Notes: generated by a model from the letters alone, not told the origin. A DNA stretch of 56,358 nt from Paracoccaceae bacterium (GCA_030066855.1 JASJAU010000004.1:1-56358); one strand, 5' to 3'. Shown: positions 1 to 8,933, numbered from the stretch's first letter. A program made the numbers and translations.

Positions 1-1041
1 GTCGAAAAGGTTGAACTGGACGACCTCTATGCCCGCTCGGACTTCATCACGTTCCACGTGCCTCTCACGGACAAGACCAAGAACATCCTGTCGCGCGAGG
101 CTATCGCCGGGCTGAAGCCTGGTGTGCGTATCGTAAACTGCGCCCGAGGCGGTCTGGTCGATGAAGAGGCGCTGGCCGAAGCGCTCAAAGATGGTCGTGT
201 GGCCGGTGCGGCGTTTGACGTGTTTGCCGTGGAACCCGCAACTGAAAGCCCGCTTTTCAATCTGCCGAATGTCGTCGTGACCCCGCACCTCGGAGCGGCG
301 ACCACGGAGGCGCAGGAAAACGTGGCGCTTCAGGTGGCCGAACAGATGTCGGACTATCTGTTGACAGGCGCTGTCTCGAACGCGCTCAACATGCCGTCGG
401 TCACCGCCGAAGAAGCCAAGGTTATGGGGCCATGGGTCAAACTGGCCGGCCACCTCGGGTCTTTTGTCGGACAACTGACGGACGAGCCGATCCGCGCGAT
501 CAATATCCTTTACAATGGTCAGGTCGCGTCAATGAACACGGCCGCCCTGAACGCTGCGGCGGTCGCAGGCATCATGAAGGCCACGAACCCCGACGTGAAC
601 ATGGTCTCGGCCCCGGTGATTGCCAAAGATCGCGGGGTTGATATCTCGACGACCACACAGGACAAGACCGGGGTCTTCGACGCCTATATCAAGTTGACCG
701 TCCGGACGGATGAACGGGAACGCTCGATCGCCGGAACGGTGTTCTCGGACGGCAAGCCGCGCTTTATTCAGATCAAGGGGATCAACATCGATGCCGAGAT
801 CGGGGAGCACATGGTCTATACCACGAACGAGGACGTCCCCGGCATCATCGGCGCCCTCGGCAACACAATGGGCGAGAACGGCGTGAACATCGCGAACTTT
901 ACCCTTGGCCGGAATGAAAAGGGCCGGGATGCGATCGCGCTTCTTTATGTCGACGAACCCGTGCCATCCCCGATCCTTGGTAAGCTCCACGACACCGGCC
1001 TCTTCCGGCAGGTCAAGGCGCTGACCTTCGAGGTGGCCTGA
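1..1041 (+). CDS. serA: D-3-phosphoglycerate dehydrogenase, C-terminal part (5' end outside window)
   Basis: This enzyme oxidises 3-phosphoglycerate to 3-phosphohydroxypyruvate, the first step of serine synthesis, in the cytoplasm. The frame is open from base 1, so the gene begins before the window; 346 codons are visible. The remainder of the NAD-binding domain is recognisable from NCARGGLVDEEAL and from the catalytic-type Glu and His in EPATESP and TPHLGAATTEAQ. An intervening domain follows, and the last ~75 residues form an ACT-type regulatory domain (DVPGIIGALGNTMGENGVNIA). The long C-terminal half indicates the ~530-residue class with an allosteric-substrate-binding domain rather than the short E. 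coli type (family knowledge). The phosphatase gene follows after 3 bases. Confidence 0.95.
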   Translation, partial: VEKVELDDLYARSDFITFHVPLTDKTKNILSREAIAGLKPGVRIVNCARGGLVDEEALAEALKDGRVAGAAFDVFAVEPATESPLFNLPNVVVTPHLGAATTEAQENVALQVAEQMSDYLLTGAVSNALNMPSVTAEEAKVMGPWVKLAGHLGSFVGQLTDEPIRAINILYNGQVASMNTAALNAAAVAGIMKATNPDVNMVSAPVIAKDRGVDISTTTQDKTGVFDAYIKLTVRTDERERSIAGTVFSDGKPRFIQIKGINIDAEIGEHMVYTTNEDVPGIIGALGNTMGENGVNIANFTLGRNEKGRDAIALLYVDEPVPSPILGKLHDTGLFRQVKALTFEVA

Positions 1042-1044
1042 GCC

Positions 1045-1794
1045 GTGACCCGGGTCTACGCCATCGGAGATATCCACGGCCACCTGAGCGAACTCAGGCG
1101 GGCGCATGCTCTGATTGCGGCTGATCGGAAAAAGATGGGCGACGACGGGTCCGTTGTCGTTCATCTGGGCGATTTGTGTGATCGGGGACCGGACAGCCGG
1201 GGCGTGATCGAATTCCTGATGGGGGGTATCGCCGAGGGGCAGGACTGGATTGTGCTCAAGGGCAATCACGATCGGCTTTTCGCGCGCTTTCTGATGACCG
1301 GAGAGGGTACGGATGGCCGATTGCGGTCTCCGCTGACGTGGACCTCGGGGCCGATGGGCGGTGCAGAGACGCTCCTGTCTTATGGCGTCGAACGGCAGGG
1401 TCGATTCGAAGGCGATGCCGCCTATCACGCCCGCGCGGTCGCGGCGGTGCCCGAAGCCCATGTCGCCTTCATGGGAAAACTGCCGCTGACTTATATTTCG
1501 GGTGAACTGCTGTTCGTGCATGCCGGGATCCGGCCCGGTGTCTCTATCGTCGATCAGACTGAGGATGACCTTGTCTGGATCCGCGACGAGTTTCTCTGGG
1601 ACCTGACCGAGCATCCCTGGCTGATCGTACATGGGCATACGCCCGTCGATGAAGCGACGCATTATGGCAATCGCATCAATCTCGATACCGGCGCGGGCTA
1701 TGGAAATCCGTTGACCGTCGCCGTGTTCGAAGACGATGACGCCTTTCTGCTCACCAAGCGCGGGCGACGTCCCCTTCTGCCACCGGGCGCCTGA
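1045..1794 (+). CDS. PPP-family metallophosphoesterase (serine/threonine phosphatase-like)
   Basis: A 249-residue two-metal phosphoesterase. The three signature blocks are in order: GDIHGH near residue 8, HLGDLCDRGPDS near residue 40, and LKGNHDR near residue 75. A late VHGHTP supplies the last metal-binding histidine. The family includes bacterial PrpA/PrpB-like protein phosphatases and ApaH-like nucleotide hydrolases, and the substrate cannot be read from sequence. The start is GTG, three bases after the serA stop, so co-transcription with serA is likely. A functional link to serine synthesis is not implied. Confidence 0.85.
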   Translation: MTRVYAIGDIHGHLSELRRAHALIAADRKKMGDDGSVVVHLGDLCDRGPDSRGVIEFLMGGIAEGQDWIVLKGNHDRLFARFLMTGEGTDGRLRSPLTWTSGPMGGAETLLSYGVERQGRFEGDAAYHARAVAAVPEAHVAFMGKLPLTYISGELLFVHAGIRPGVSIVDQTEDDLVWIRDEFLWDLTEHPWLIVHGHTPVDEATHYGNRINLDTGAGYGNPLTVAVFEDDDAFLLTKRGRRPLLPPGA

Positions 1795-1830
1795 GAGGCT
1801 TTGCGCTCAGGCTTCGCCTGACCGCGGTGG

Positions 1831-1866
1831 GCGAGGGGTTCCACCCCTCGCGCTCCCAGAAGTATT
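1831..1866. terminator. Hairpin with T-run after the phosphatase gene, possibly bidirectional
   Basis: A perfect 8-bp stem (GCGAGGGG / CCCCTCGC, loop TTCCA) lies at 1831-1851. An A/T-rich stretch with five T residues follows at about 1863-1868. A weaker hairpin (TCAGGC / GCCTGA) lies just upstream, near 1807. It sits between the convergent phosphatase and the small minus-strand gene ending at 1894, so it can serve both. From memory, similar GC-hairpin plus TATTTTTGNNAAAGAGAAAG strings are frequent between Rhodobacteraceae genes; this was not checked. Confidence 0.5.
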
Positions 1867-1893
1867 TTTGCCAAAGAGAAAGTGCAGGGGCAC

Positions 1894-2094
1894 CTACTGC
1901 TGTTTCCAGAGGTGCCACGCCGACCATGCGGCGCTGCCACCGAAGAAGGCAAGCGTGATGACGGCAAGCTCGATTGTCACGATGTTGATCGCGACGCCCT
2001 TGATCCAGAGGGCGATCCCGAAGAGCAAAAGCGCGGCAAGGGACGCAAGCAGCCGGAAACGATGCTCACTGCGCGTTGGACCGTGGCGAGACAT
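1894..2094 (-). CDS. Small two-helix membrane protein, function unknown
   Basis: A 66-residue protein with a basic N-terminus (about residues 1-13, Arg/His rich) and two hydrophobic segments, roughly 14-32 and 36-58, ending in WHLWKQQ. I do not recognise a family. Its start is 9 bases after the stop of the 30-codon membrane ORF at 2104-2196, in the same direction, so the two probably form one transcript. The hairpin at 1831-1866 follows it. The predicted topology and the upstream partner support a real gene, but there is no motif to suggest a role. Confidence 0.55.
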   Translation of the reverse strand: MSRHGPTRSEHRFRLLASLAALLLFGIALWIKGVAINIVTIELAVITLAFFGGSAAWSAWHLWKQQ

Positions 2095-2103
2095 GAGCGG
2101 ATC

Positions 2104-2196
2104 CTACTCGTCGTCTTTCGACTTGCGGTTCTGGAGCCAGCGAAATCCGAAAAACAAGGCCACGAAGACCAGTACCCAGAAAATCAGATCGCTCAT
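2104..2196 (-). CDS. Tiny single-pass membrane protein (30 residues)
   Basis: The ATG at 2196 opens a 30-codon frame ending in TAG. The peptide starts MSDLIFWVLVFV, has one hydrophobic helix (about residues 4-18) and a charged tail RWLQNRKSKDDE. A strong Shine-Dalgarno (GGAGG) lies 7-8 bases upstream of the ATG on the minus strand. This ribosome-binding site and the hydrophobic-then-charged pattern are the reasons for calling it. It lies between the acetyl-CoA acetyltransferase gene (divergent) and the 66-residue membrane protein (downstream, 9-base gap). No family is recognised. Confidence 0.55.
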   Translation of the reverse strand: MSDLIFWVLVFVALFFGFRWLQNRKSKDDE

Positions 2197-2334
2197 GCGC
2201 TTGCCTCCGCCTTTGTTTCCGACCTAGCAGATTGCCCGCCTGCGGCAAGGTTACGCGGTTGGTGTCGCCTCTGCCGCATCCCTTCACGGCCCCGGCTATG
2301 GGATAGTTCGCTCGAACCAGAATATGAGGGAAAA

Positions 2335-3510
2335 ATGACTGACGTAGTGATATTGAGCGGCGCCCGCACGGCCATCGGCACATTTGGTGGCGCGCTGGCC
2401 GGAACACCTCCGATCGCGCTTGGCGCGCTTGTCGCAAAGGAAGCGATGGAGCGGGCGGGCGTTGAGCCGACGCAGGTCGGAACCGTGACCTACGGACACG
2501 TCATTAATACCGAACCCCGGGACATGTACCTGAGCCGGGCCGCCGCGATTGAGGCAGGCATCCCCGACACGACACCCGCCATGAACGTCAATCGCCTGTG
2601 TGGTTCGGGCGCTCAGGCCATCGCCTCGGTGATCCAGTCGCTTGCATTGGGCGACGCCGATTTCGGACTGGCCGGTGGTGCCGAAAGCATGAGCCGTTCG
2701 CCCTTTGTTCTGCCCTCTGCCCGCTGGGGCCAGAAGATGGGGGATACCGGGGCGAAAGATATGATGCTGGGCGCACTCAACTGCCCGTTCGGCACAGGCC
2801 ATATGGGCGTGACGGCGGAAAACGTCGCCGCCGAGCATGAGATCACTCGGGAGGCACAGGACGCCTTTGCGCTGGAGAGCCAGACCCGGGCGGCGGCGGC
2901 GATTGCAGATGGTCGGTTCGCCGAACAGATCGTCCCGGTGGAGGTCAAGGTCCGGCGCGAGATGGTGTCGTTCGACACCGACGAGCATCCGAAGGCGACC
3001 AGTGCGGAGGCGCTGGCCGGTCTGCGCCCGGCGTTCCAGAAAGAAGGCACTGTCACGGCCGGGAATGCCTCCGGCATCAACGACGGCGCGGCCGCCATTG
3101 TCCTTGCGCGGGCAGAGGCCGCAGAGACAGCCGGGTTGACGCCCCGCGCCCGTGTTCTGGGCTATGCCCATGCCGGTGTCCGTCCTGAGGTCATGGGCAT
3201 TGGCCCGGTGCCGGCGGTCGAGGCGCTGGTGGCCAAGACGGGGCTCAGTGTCGACGATTTCGACGTGATCGAGTCAAACGAAGCTTTTGCCGCACAGGCG
3301 CTCGCCGTGAACAAGGGCCTAGGCCTTGACCCGAGTAAAGTGAACCCCAACGGCGGTGCCATCGCGCTCGGGCACCCGGTCGGAGCCACAGGTGCGATCC
3401 TGACGGTCAAGGCGCTTTACGAGCTGGAACGCACCGGTGGTCAGAAGGCGTTGATCACCATGTGCATCGGCGGCGGACAGGGCATCGCGCTGGCGCTTGA
3501 GCGGGTCTGA
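2335..3510 (+). CDS. phaA: Acetyl-CoA acetyltransferase (thiolase II)
   Basis: Condenses two acetyl-CoA to acetoacetyl-CoA and runs the reverse reaction; used for polyhydroxybutyrate or ketone-body type metabolism. The protein has 391 residues, the normal family length. The catalytic residues are visible: nucleophile Cys89 in NRLCGSG, His347 in ALGHPVG, and Cys377 in MCIGGGQG. The frame is open further upstream, but the ATG at 2335 is preceded by GAGGG and begins the conserved TDVVILSGARTAIG, so this start was chosen. The name phaA versus atoB depends on partners that are not in the window; no phaB follows. The next gene is an unrelated kinase. Confidence 0.9.
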   Translation: MTDVVILSGARTAIGTFGGALAGTPPIALGALVAKEAMERAGVEPTQVGTVTYGHVINTEPRDMYLSRAAAIEAGIPDTTPAMNVNRLCGSGAQAIASVIQSLALGDADFGLAGGAESMSRSPFVLPSARWGQKMGDTGAKDMMLGALNCPFGTGHMGVTAENVAAEHEITREAQDAFALESQTRAAAAIADGRFAEQIVPVEVKVRREMVSFDTDEHPKATSAEALAGLRPAFQKEGTVTAGNASGINDGAAAIVLARAEAAETAGLTPRARVLGYAHAGVRPEVMGIGPVPAVEALVAKTGLSVDDFDVIESNEAFAAQALAVNKGLGLDPSKVNPNGGAIALGHPVGATGAILTVKALYELERTGGQKALITMCIGGGQGIALALERV

Positions 3511-3523
3511 CAGGTCTCAGCGG

Positions 3524-3538
3524 TTAACAGGTTCTTTA
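3524..3538 (+). promoter_or_regulatory. CtrA-like site upstream of the hybrid kinase
   Basis: TTAA-CAGGTTC-TTTA matches the alphaproteobacterial CtrA consensus TTAA-N7-TTAA with one mismatch in the second half. It lies 63 bases before the hybrid histidine kinase start, in the only gap between the thiolase and the kinase. One imperfect copy of a short A/T motif can arise by chance, so this is only a candidate. Confidence 0.25.
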
Positions 3539-3600
3539 CCGGCCGCGCGCCATAACCGACAGCGGGCCATGACTGGGGCCCGCCGACGGGAGCATGGCCG

Positions 3601-5919
3601 ATGGAATTGTCCGACACCCTTGCCAGCGAGAAACGCGCCCGGCTGGCCGCCGAACTGACGCTCGAGCGCACCCAGAGGGAGCTGTTCGAGGCCAACAGGA
3701 AACTCTCGCTCCACGCCCGCTCGCTCAGCGACGAGATCGTCCAAAATCGTGAAGAAATCGCCAACGCGAAAACCGCCGCCGAGAACCTGCAAACTCAATA
3801 TGCATCGGCGCAGGTCAGCCTGGAGCAGGCCGAAAGCGCGATCATGATCGCCGAACGGCGGCTCTGGGACTCGCTTGAGACGATCCGCGACGGCTTTGCC
3901 GTTTTCGACTCGCAGAACGTCCTGATCGCCGCCAACCGCGCCTATCTCTCGATCTACGACGGGCTCGACATGGTGCGGCCCGGCGTGGACATCGCCACGC
4001 TGGTGGAGCTTCTGGCCGACGAGGGTCTCGTCGACCTCGGCGGCATGTCCTCAAGCGATTGGCAATGGAAGATGCGCGAGCGGATCGCGCAGGATCGCAT
4101 CGATCACGCGGTACTCAAGCTCTGGAACGGCCAGTACGTCCAACTGATCGACCGCCGGACGCGCGACGGCGACCTTGTCTCGCTCGCGCTCAACATCACC
4201 GAGCAGCAGGCGCGGGAGCAGCAGCTTCTGGAGGCGCGCGAGCGGGCCGAGGCGGCCAACCGTGCCAAATCCGCCTTTCTCGCGAACATGAGCCACGAGA
4301 TCCGGACCCCAATGAACGGCGTCGTGGGCATGGCCGACCTACTGGGCGAGACCAAGCTCGACGACGAGCAGCGCGCCTATGTCGAGACCATCCGCTCCTC
4401 GGGCGAGGCGCTTCTGGTGATCATCAACGACGTGCTCGACTATTCCAAGATCGAGGCGGAGAAGGTCGATTTCCGGTCCGAGCCTTTCGATTTCGAGCAA
4501 TGCATCCACGATGTCGTCTCGCTGTTGCAACCTAGCGCGGCCGAGAAGGGGCTGCAGATCGCTGTCGATTACGACCTCTTCATGCCCGCTTCGTTCATCG
4601 GCGATGCCGGGCGGCTCAGGCAGGTGATGACAAACCTCGTCGGCAACGCGATTAAGTTCACCGAGGAGGGCCATGTCCTGATCCGGGTCGTCGGACTACC
4701 GGGCGAGAGCGAGACCGCCTATCGCGTGCACGTCACTGTCGAGGATACGGGGATCGGGATCCCCGAGGACAAGCTGGAGGCGGTTTTCCAGGATTTTCAA
4801 CAGGTCGAGAACGAGCGCGACCGCGCCCATGACGGCACCGGGCTGGGTCTGGCCATCACCAAGAAGCTGGTGTCGCTTATGAGCGGCGAGGTATGGGTCG
4901 ATTCAGTTGAAGGCGCCGGCTCGTGCTTCGGGTTCCACGTCACGCTCGACGCGGGTGAGGAGATTGAGACCGACGAGGTCTCGGCTCCCGGCTGGATGCG
5001 CCGCGCCATCATCCACGATGAGGACGGCATGAACCGCACGGTTCTGGCCAAGCAGCTGACGCTCATGGGGCTCCAGCCGGTCACCATCGACAGCCTCGAC
5101 GACATCCCGGCGGAGCGGCCCGGACCGTCGGACATCGTATTCCTGAACGCCGGTTCGCCCGATCAGGACGTTTTCGCAGCCGCCCAGGCGCTCCGCGAGC
5201 GGTTCGCGCCCGCCGCGCTGTTTCTCCTCGCGGACGGCCCCACACGCGTGCCCGAGGCGGGTATGGCGTTCGACCAGATCGTGCCGCGTCCGGTCCTCCG
5301 GGCTGGGCTTCTGAGCAACCTCCGCGCAATCGGACGCCCGGTCGATCCGGAAAGCCCCGAAGAGGAGAACCCAGCGCCCGACAGCGGCGACGACGCGCCG
5401 GCGCCCGGTCCCTATCTGGTGGTCGAAGCCGAGATGCCAGCGCCCGACCTGCCCGAGCGGGGCGGGGAGCGGCGCGCGATGCGGGTGCTGGTCGCCGAGG
5501 ACAATAAGACTAACCGCTTTGTGGTGGAGAAGATGCTGGCCGATCTCGACATCGAAATCGCATTCGCCACAAATGGTCTGGAGGCGGTGGAAATGGTCCG
5601 CGACTTCGCGCCGGACATCCTGTTCTCCGACATCTCCATGCCGGGCATGGACGGCAAGGCCGCCACGCGGAGAATCCGGGAGCTGGAGCAGGACGCCGGA
5701 AGCGAACGCATGCCGATCGTCGCAATCACCGCCCATGCGATGGATGGCGACGCCGAGGACATCCTGGCCTCGGGCATGGATCACTACCTGACCAAGCCGC
5801 TCAGGAAGGCGAGCATAATTGAGCGCATTCTTGCCGCGCATCCGGTGGAGACTCGCCCGGTCCTTCCGGTGTCGGAGGAAGAGGTGGAGGGGCCTCTCTC
5901 CGCAACCGCCGCGGAATAG
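3601..5919 (+). CDS. Hybrid sensor histidine kinase with PAS, pseudo-receiver and C-terminal receiver
   Basis: A 772-residue two-component hybrid kinase with no transmembrane helix, so probably cytoplasmic. Order: N-terminal coiled coil (about 5-85), PAS-like domain (about 88-200, [15 protein letters not shown]), a HisKA domain with phospho-acceptor His232 in [13 protein letters not shown], and an ATPase domain ([24 protein letters not shown]). A receiver-like stretch follows (about 466-580) in which the acceptor Asp is replaced by Asn516 and the conserved Lys-Pro by Arg563-Pro. A complete receiver follows (about 627-745) with Asp677 in [10 protein letters not shown] and Lys732. There is no output domain, so it presumably passes phosphate to an unlinked Hpt protein. 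Specific ligand and pathway are unknown. The CtrA-like site at 3524-3538 lies upstream. Confidence 0.9.
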   Translation: MELSDTLASEKRARLAAELTLERTQRELFEANRKLSLHARSLSDEIVQNREEIANAKTAAENLQTQYASAQVSLEQAESAIMIAERRLWDSLETIRDGFAVFDSQNVLIAANRAYLSIYDGLDMVRPGVDIATLVELLADEGLVDLGGMSSSDWQWKMRERIAQDRIDHAVLKLWNGQYVQLIDRRTRDGDLVSLALNITEQQAREQQLLEARERAEAANRAKSAFLANMSHEIRTPMNGVVGMADLLGETKLDDEQRAYVETIRSSGEALLVIINDVLDYSKIEAEKVDFRSEPFDFEQCIHDVVSLLQPSAAEKGLQIAVDYDLFMPASFIGDAGRLRQVMTNLVGNAIKFTEEGHVLIRVVGLPGESETAYRVHVTVEDTGIGIPEDKLEAVFQDFQQVENERDRAHDGTGLGLAITKKLVSLMSGEVWVDSVEGAGSCFGFHVTLDAGEEIETDEVSAPGWMRRAIIHDEDGMNRTVLAKQLTLMGLQPVTIDSLDDIPAERPGPSDIVFLNAGSPDQDVFAAAQALRERFAPAALFLLADGPTRVPEAGMAFDQIVPRPVLRAGLLSNLRAIGRPVDPESPEEENPAPDSGDDAPAPGPYLVVEAEMPAPDLPERGGERRAMRVLVAEDNKTNRFVVEKMLADLDIEIAFATNGLEAVEMVRDFAPDILFSDISMPGMDGKAATRRIRELEQDAGSERMPIVAITAHAMDGDAEDILASGMDHYLTKPLRKASIIERILAAHPVETRPVLPVSEEEVEGPLSATAAE

Positions 5920-5922
5920 CGG

Positions 5923-6702
5923 TCAGGCGGCGCTCGCCGCCCGCGCCTCGTCCCGGAGGAAGATCAGCGTGCCGTCCTCGGACCGGTCGAAGCGGTAGCC
6001 GCCGAGGTCGAAGTCCTTCAACCCGTCCACGCTGGTGACGCAGTTCTCGATGATGAACCGCGCCATTGAACCCCGCGCCTTCTTGGCAAAGAAGCTGACG
6101 ATCCGGGGCTGACCGTTCTTCACCTCGTAGAACTGTGGGGTGACCACGTGCAGCTTGAGCGCCTTTCGGTCCACCGCGCCGAAGTATTCCTGGCTCGCGC
6201 AGTTCACGAGCATGTCCGTCCCGATCTCCTCCGCCGCCTTGTTCAGCGCCCTGGAGATCTCGTCCCGCCAGAAGTCGTAGAGGCTCCCGCCGCGCCGCGT
6301 CTTCAAGCGACTGCCCATCTCCAGCCGATAGGGCTGAATGGCGTCGAGCGGGCGCAAGAGGCCGTAGAGCCCGGAGAGGATGCGCAGGTGCGACTGGGCG
6401 CGCTCCAGCCCCTCGTCATCAAGCGATCCTGCATCCAGACCGAGGTAGGTGTCGCCAGCGAAGGCGAAGATGGCCGGCCGCGTCGCCTCCGGTTCAGGCG
6501 CGTCAGCGAAGGCGCGAAACCGGTCACGGTTCAGCCGCGCCAGATCGTCGGAGAGGTCCATCAGCTTCTTCAGCCGCCCGAGGCTAAGCTGCCGGGCATG
6601 GCCCGCAAGCCGCGACGCCTCGGCGTTGAACTCAGGCTGGGTCACGGAAGCCTCGCGCATCGACCAATCGAGACGTTTCGCCGGTGAGATCACTGTGAGC
6701 AT
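5923..6702 (-). CDS. yaaA: Peroxide stress protein YaaA (DUF328)
   Basis: A 259-residue cytoplasmic protein of the YaaA/DUF328 family, which in E. coli limits free iron during hydrogen peroxide stress (family knowledge). Diagnostic blocks are the N-terminal ISPAKRLDW, the GDTYLGLDA stretch, the LSGLYGLLRPLD block and the RGSMARFI block near the C-terminus. Length matches the E. coli protein. It ends 3 bases from the end of the convergent kinase gene, and recQ lies upstream on the same strand. Confidence 0.92.
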   Translation of the reverse strand: MLTVISPAKRLDWSMREASVTQPEFNAEASRLAGHARQLSLGRLKKLMDLSDDLARLNRDRFRAFADAPEPEATRPAIFAFAGDTYLGLDAGSLDDEGLERAQSHLRILSGLYGLLRPLDAIQPYRLEMGSRLKTRRGGSLYDFWRDEISRALNKAAEEIGTDMLVNCASQEYFGAVDRKALKLHVVTPQFYEVKNGQPRIVSFFAKKARGSMARFIIENCVTSVDGLKDFDLGGYRFDRSEDGTLIFLRDEARAASAA

Positions 6703-6789
6703 GAGGCCCCCTTTCCTGCTTCCACCACCTAGCCGGTGACGCGCGACGATCCAGAGCCTTCCGCGCTGATGAGACGCAAAGACGCGGGC

Positions 6790-8841
6790 TCACCCCTCGG
6801 ACAGAATCCGCGTGAAGGCCTCGCCAAAGCGCTCCGACAGCCGCTCGCCCAAGAGCCGGTCGACGTCCGAGCGCTCCGCCCGCGCCATCGACGCGAGACG
6901 AGCCAGCAGCGAGGCGGAGCAGCTCATGAGCTTGTCCGTCCCCTCCTCCCCGCGCGAAAGCTCCGCCTGGACGGCGAGCAAACGGTCATAAAGCGCGCCC
7001 GACTCGCGGCCCGCGAGCTTGCGCCGCGCTGGGTGGACCGGCGCCGCGATCTCGCCGTTGATCACTTCAAGAAACGTGGCGCCGTAGCGCTCCAGCTTTT
7101 TCGCCCCGACACCGGTGATCCCGGCAATCTCATCGAGCGTGCCTGGCCGCGTCTCCGCCATCTCGATCAGCGTGCGATCGGTGAAGATCACATAGGCCGG
7201 AACACGGGCCGCTTCCGCGAGCGCCCGCCGCCTGCCCTTGAGCGCCGAGAGAAGCGGCGCATCCTCGTCCGACACCAGCGCCTTCGCGGCGGGGCGCCGC
7301 GCGGCGCGTTCCATCGTGTCCTTTCGGAGGGTGATCGAGGCCTCGCCGCGCAGGAGGGGCCGCGCGGATTCGGTCATGCGCAGAGCGCCATGACGCTCCG
7401 GATCGGGACGGACCAGATCGGCTCCCATCATCTGACGGAAAATCGCGGCCCATTGGCGGCGGTCGATGTCTTGGCCCACCCCGAAGGTCGGCAGCCGATC
7501 GTGCCCCCGAGCCGCGACCTTCTCGGTGGCGGTCCCGACAAGGATGTCAGTCAGGTGCCCGGCCCCGAAGTACTCTCCGGTTCGCGCTACGGCAGAGAGC
7601 GCCTTCATCACCGCTTCGGTCCCGTCGAACAGCTCGGGTGGATTCTGGCAGAGGTCGCAATGGCTGCAAGGCTCCCGCGCCTCGCCGAAATAGGCGAGCA
7701 GCCTCTGACGGCGGCAGACCTGCGCCTCGGCCAGGCCCAGAAGCGCGTTTAGTCGCCCGTGATCCGCCGTGCGCCGCTCGGGCGGCGCCAGCCCCTCGTC
7801 GATCTGCATCCGGCGGAATCGGATGTCGTCTGCGCCGTAAAGCGTCAGCGTCTCGGCGGGCGCCCCGTCGCGGCCGGCGCGGCCGATCTCCTGATAATAG
7901 GCCTCGATCGATTTCGGCAGATCGGCATGAGCGACCCACCGGATGTCTGGCTTGTCGATCCCCATGCCGAAGGCGACGGTCGCAACAACGATCAACCCGT
8001 CGTCGGCCTGGAACCGCCGCTCGACCTCGCGCCGCGCACCGGCCTCCATGCCGCCGTGGTAGGCGAGCGCACGCCGCCCGTCGTCGTTCAGGGCCTTGGC
8101 GAGCGTCTCGGTCTTGGCGCGGGTGCCGCAATAAACAATGCCGGATTGGCCTTGCCGTGCCGCCGCGAAGCGCAGGATTTGCTGTCGAGGGCCGGATTTG
8201 GGCGCGAAGGCCAGATGGATGTTGGGTCGGTCGAATCCGCCCAGGAACTCAGTTGGCCCGGCGCTACCGAAGAGCCGCTCGATGATCTCGGCCCGCGTTT
8301 CCGCGTCCGCTGTCGCGGTGAAGGCGGCGAGCGGCGCGTCCAGCGCCCGGCGGAGCGCGCCGATCCGCAGGTAGTCGGGGCGGAAGTCATGGCCCCACTG
8401 GCTGACGCAATGGGCCTCGTCCACCGCCAGAAGCCCGACGCCGGCGCGGGCGATCATCCGTTCGGTCCCGCCCGCCGCGAGACGCTCGGGCGCCATGTAG
8501 AGGAGCTTGAGCCGCCCCTCCGCCAGCGCGTCGAAGATCGCGTCGTTCTCCTCCTCCGTATTGGCGGAGGTCATGGCGGCGGCGGCGACGCCGTTCTCTC
8601 TCAGCGCGCGCACCTGATCCCGCATCAGCGCGATCAGGGGGGATATCACGATCGTGAGGCCGGGCCGGACAAGCGCGGGAAGCTGGTAGCAAAGGGACTT
8701 GCCGCCGCCGGTCGGCAAAATGGCCAGAACGTCGTCGCCCCGGACCACGGCGTCGACGATATCGGCCTGCATCGGCCGGAAGCCGTCGAACCCGAAGATG
8801 TCAGATAAAACGGACTCTACCGTCGGCCCAGCGCCGTCCAT
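6790..8841 (-). CDS. recQ: ATP-dependent DNA helicase RecQ
   Basis: A 683-residue 3'-5' DNA helicase of recombination and repair. Visible features: Walker A PTGGGKS with Lys48, DEAH box at 141-144, the RecQ loop HCVSQWGHDFRPDY, motif VI QEIGRAGRDG near 318-326, zinc-binding cysteines 376, 392, 395 and 398, an RQC region, and a C-terminal HRDC domain (about 530-605, GITGVGAKKLERYG). A tandem GTTC-N7-GTTC LexA-type operator lies 54-68 bases upstream of the ATG, so SOS induction is likely. yaaA follows on the same strand after 87 bases. Confidence 0.95.
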   Translation of the reverse strand: MDGAGPTVESVLSDIFGFDGFRPMQADIVDAVVRGDDVLAILPTGGGKSLCYQLPALVRPGLTIVISPLIALMRDQVRALRENGVAAAAMTSANTEEENDAIFDALAEGRLKLLYMAPERLAAGGTERMIARAGVGLLAVDEAHCVSQWGHDFRPDYLRIGALRRALDAPLAAFTATADAETRAEIIERLFGSAGPTEFLGGFDRPNIHLAFAPKSGPRQQILRFAAARQGQSGIVYCGTRAKTETLAKALNDDGRRALAYHGGMEAGARREVERRFQADDGLIVVATVAFGMGIDKPDIRWVAHADLPKSIEAYYQEIGRAGRDGAPAETLTLYGADDIRFRRMQIDEGLAPPERRTADHGRLNALLGLAEAQVCRRQRLLAYFGEAREPCSHCDLCQNPPELFDGTEAVMKALSAVARTGEYFGAGHLTDILVGTATEKVAARGHDRLPTFGVGQDIDRRQWAAIFRQMMGADLVRPDPERHGALRMTESARPLLRGEASITLRKDTMERAARRPAAKALVSDEDAPLLSALKGRRRALAEAARVPAYVIFTDRTLIEMAETRPGTLDEIAGITGVGAKKLERYGATFLEVINGEIAAPVHPARRKLAGRESGALYDRLLAVQAELSRGEEGTDKLMSCSASLLARLASMARAERSDVDRLLGERLSERFGEAFTRILSEG

Positions 8842-8859
8842 CCCTTGCCTGCGATTTTA

Positions 8860-8879
8860 GTCAAACTGCTCTTGTTGAC
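8860..8879. promoter_or_regulatory. Inverted repeat GTCAA-N10-TTGAC in the recQ leader
   Basis: The arms GTCAA and TTGAC are separated by ten bases, 19-38 bases upstream of the recQ start and downstream of its SOS box. It may be a second operator or a leader hairpin. Short arms make a chance occurrence quite possible. Confidence 0.2.
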
Positions 8880-8894
8880 TACACGGTCGCACGT

Positions 8895-8909
8895 GAACAA
8901 GGCGTGAAC
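8895..8909 (-). promoter_or_regulatory. SOS box (LexA operator) upstream of recQ
   Basis: GAAC-AAGGCGT-GAAC on the plus strand (GTTC-N7-GTTC on the recQ strand) is an exact match to the direct-repeat LexA consensus known for alphaproteobacteria. It lies 54 bases upstream of the recQ ATG. A second exact copy precedes dinB at 48235-48249, which strengthens both calls. Confidence 0.75.
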
Positions 8910-8933
8910 AAGCCTCGATCGCCCGAATGGCGT

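Noticed and set aside
1882-2334. A 151-codon N-terminal extension of the thiolase frame
   Set aside because: It runs through two small minus-strand ORFs, has no homology-like features, and the internal ATG at 2335 has a good ribosome-binding site.
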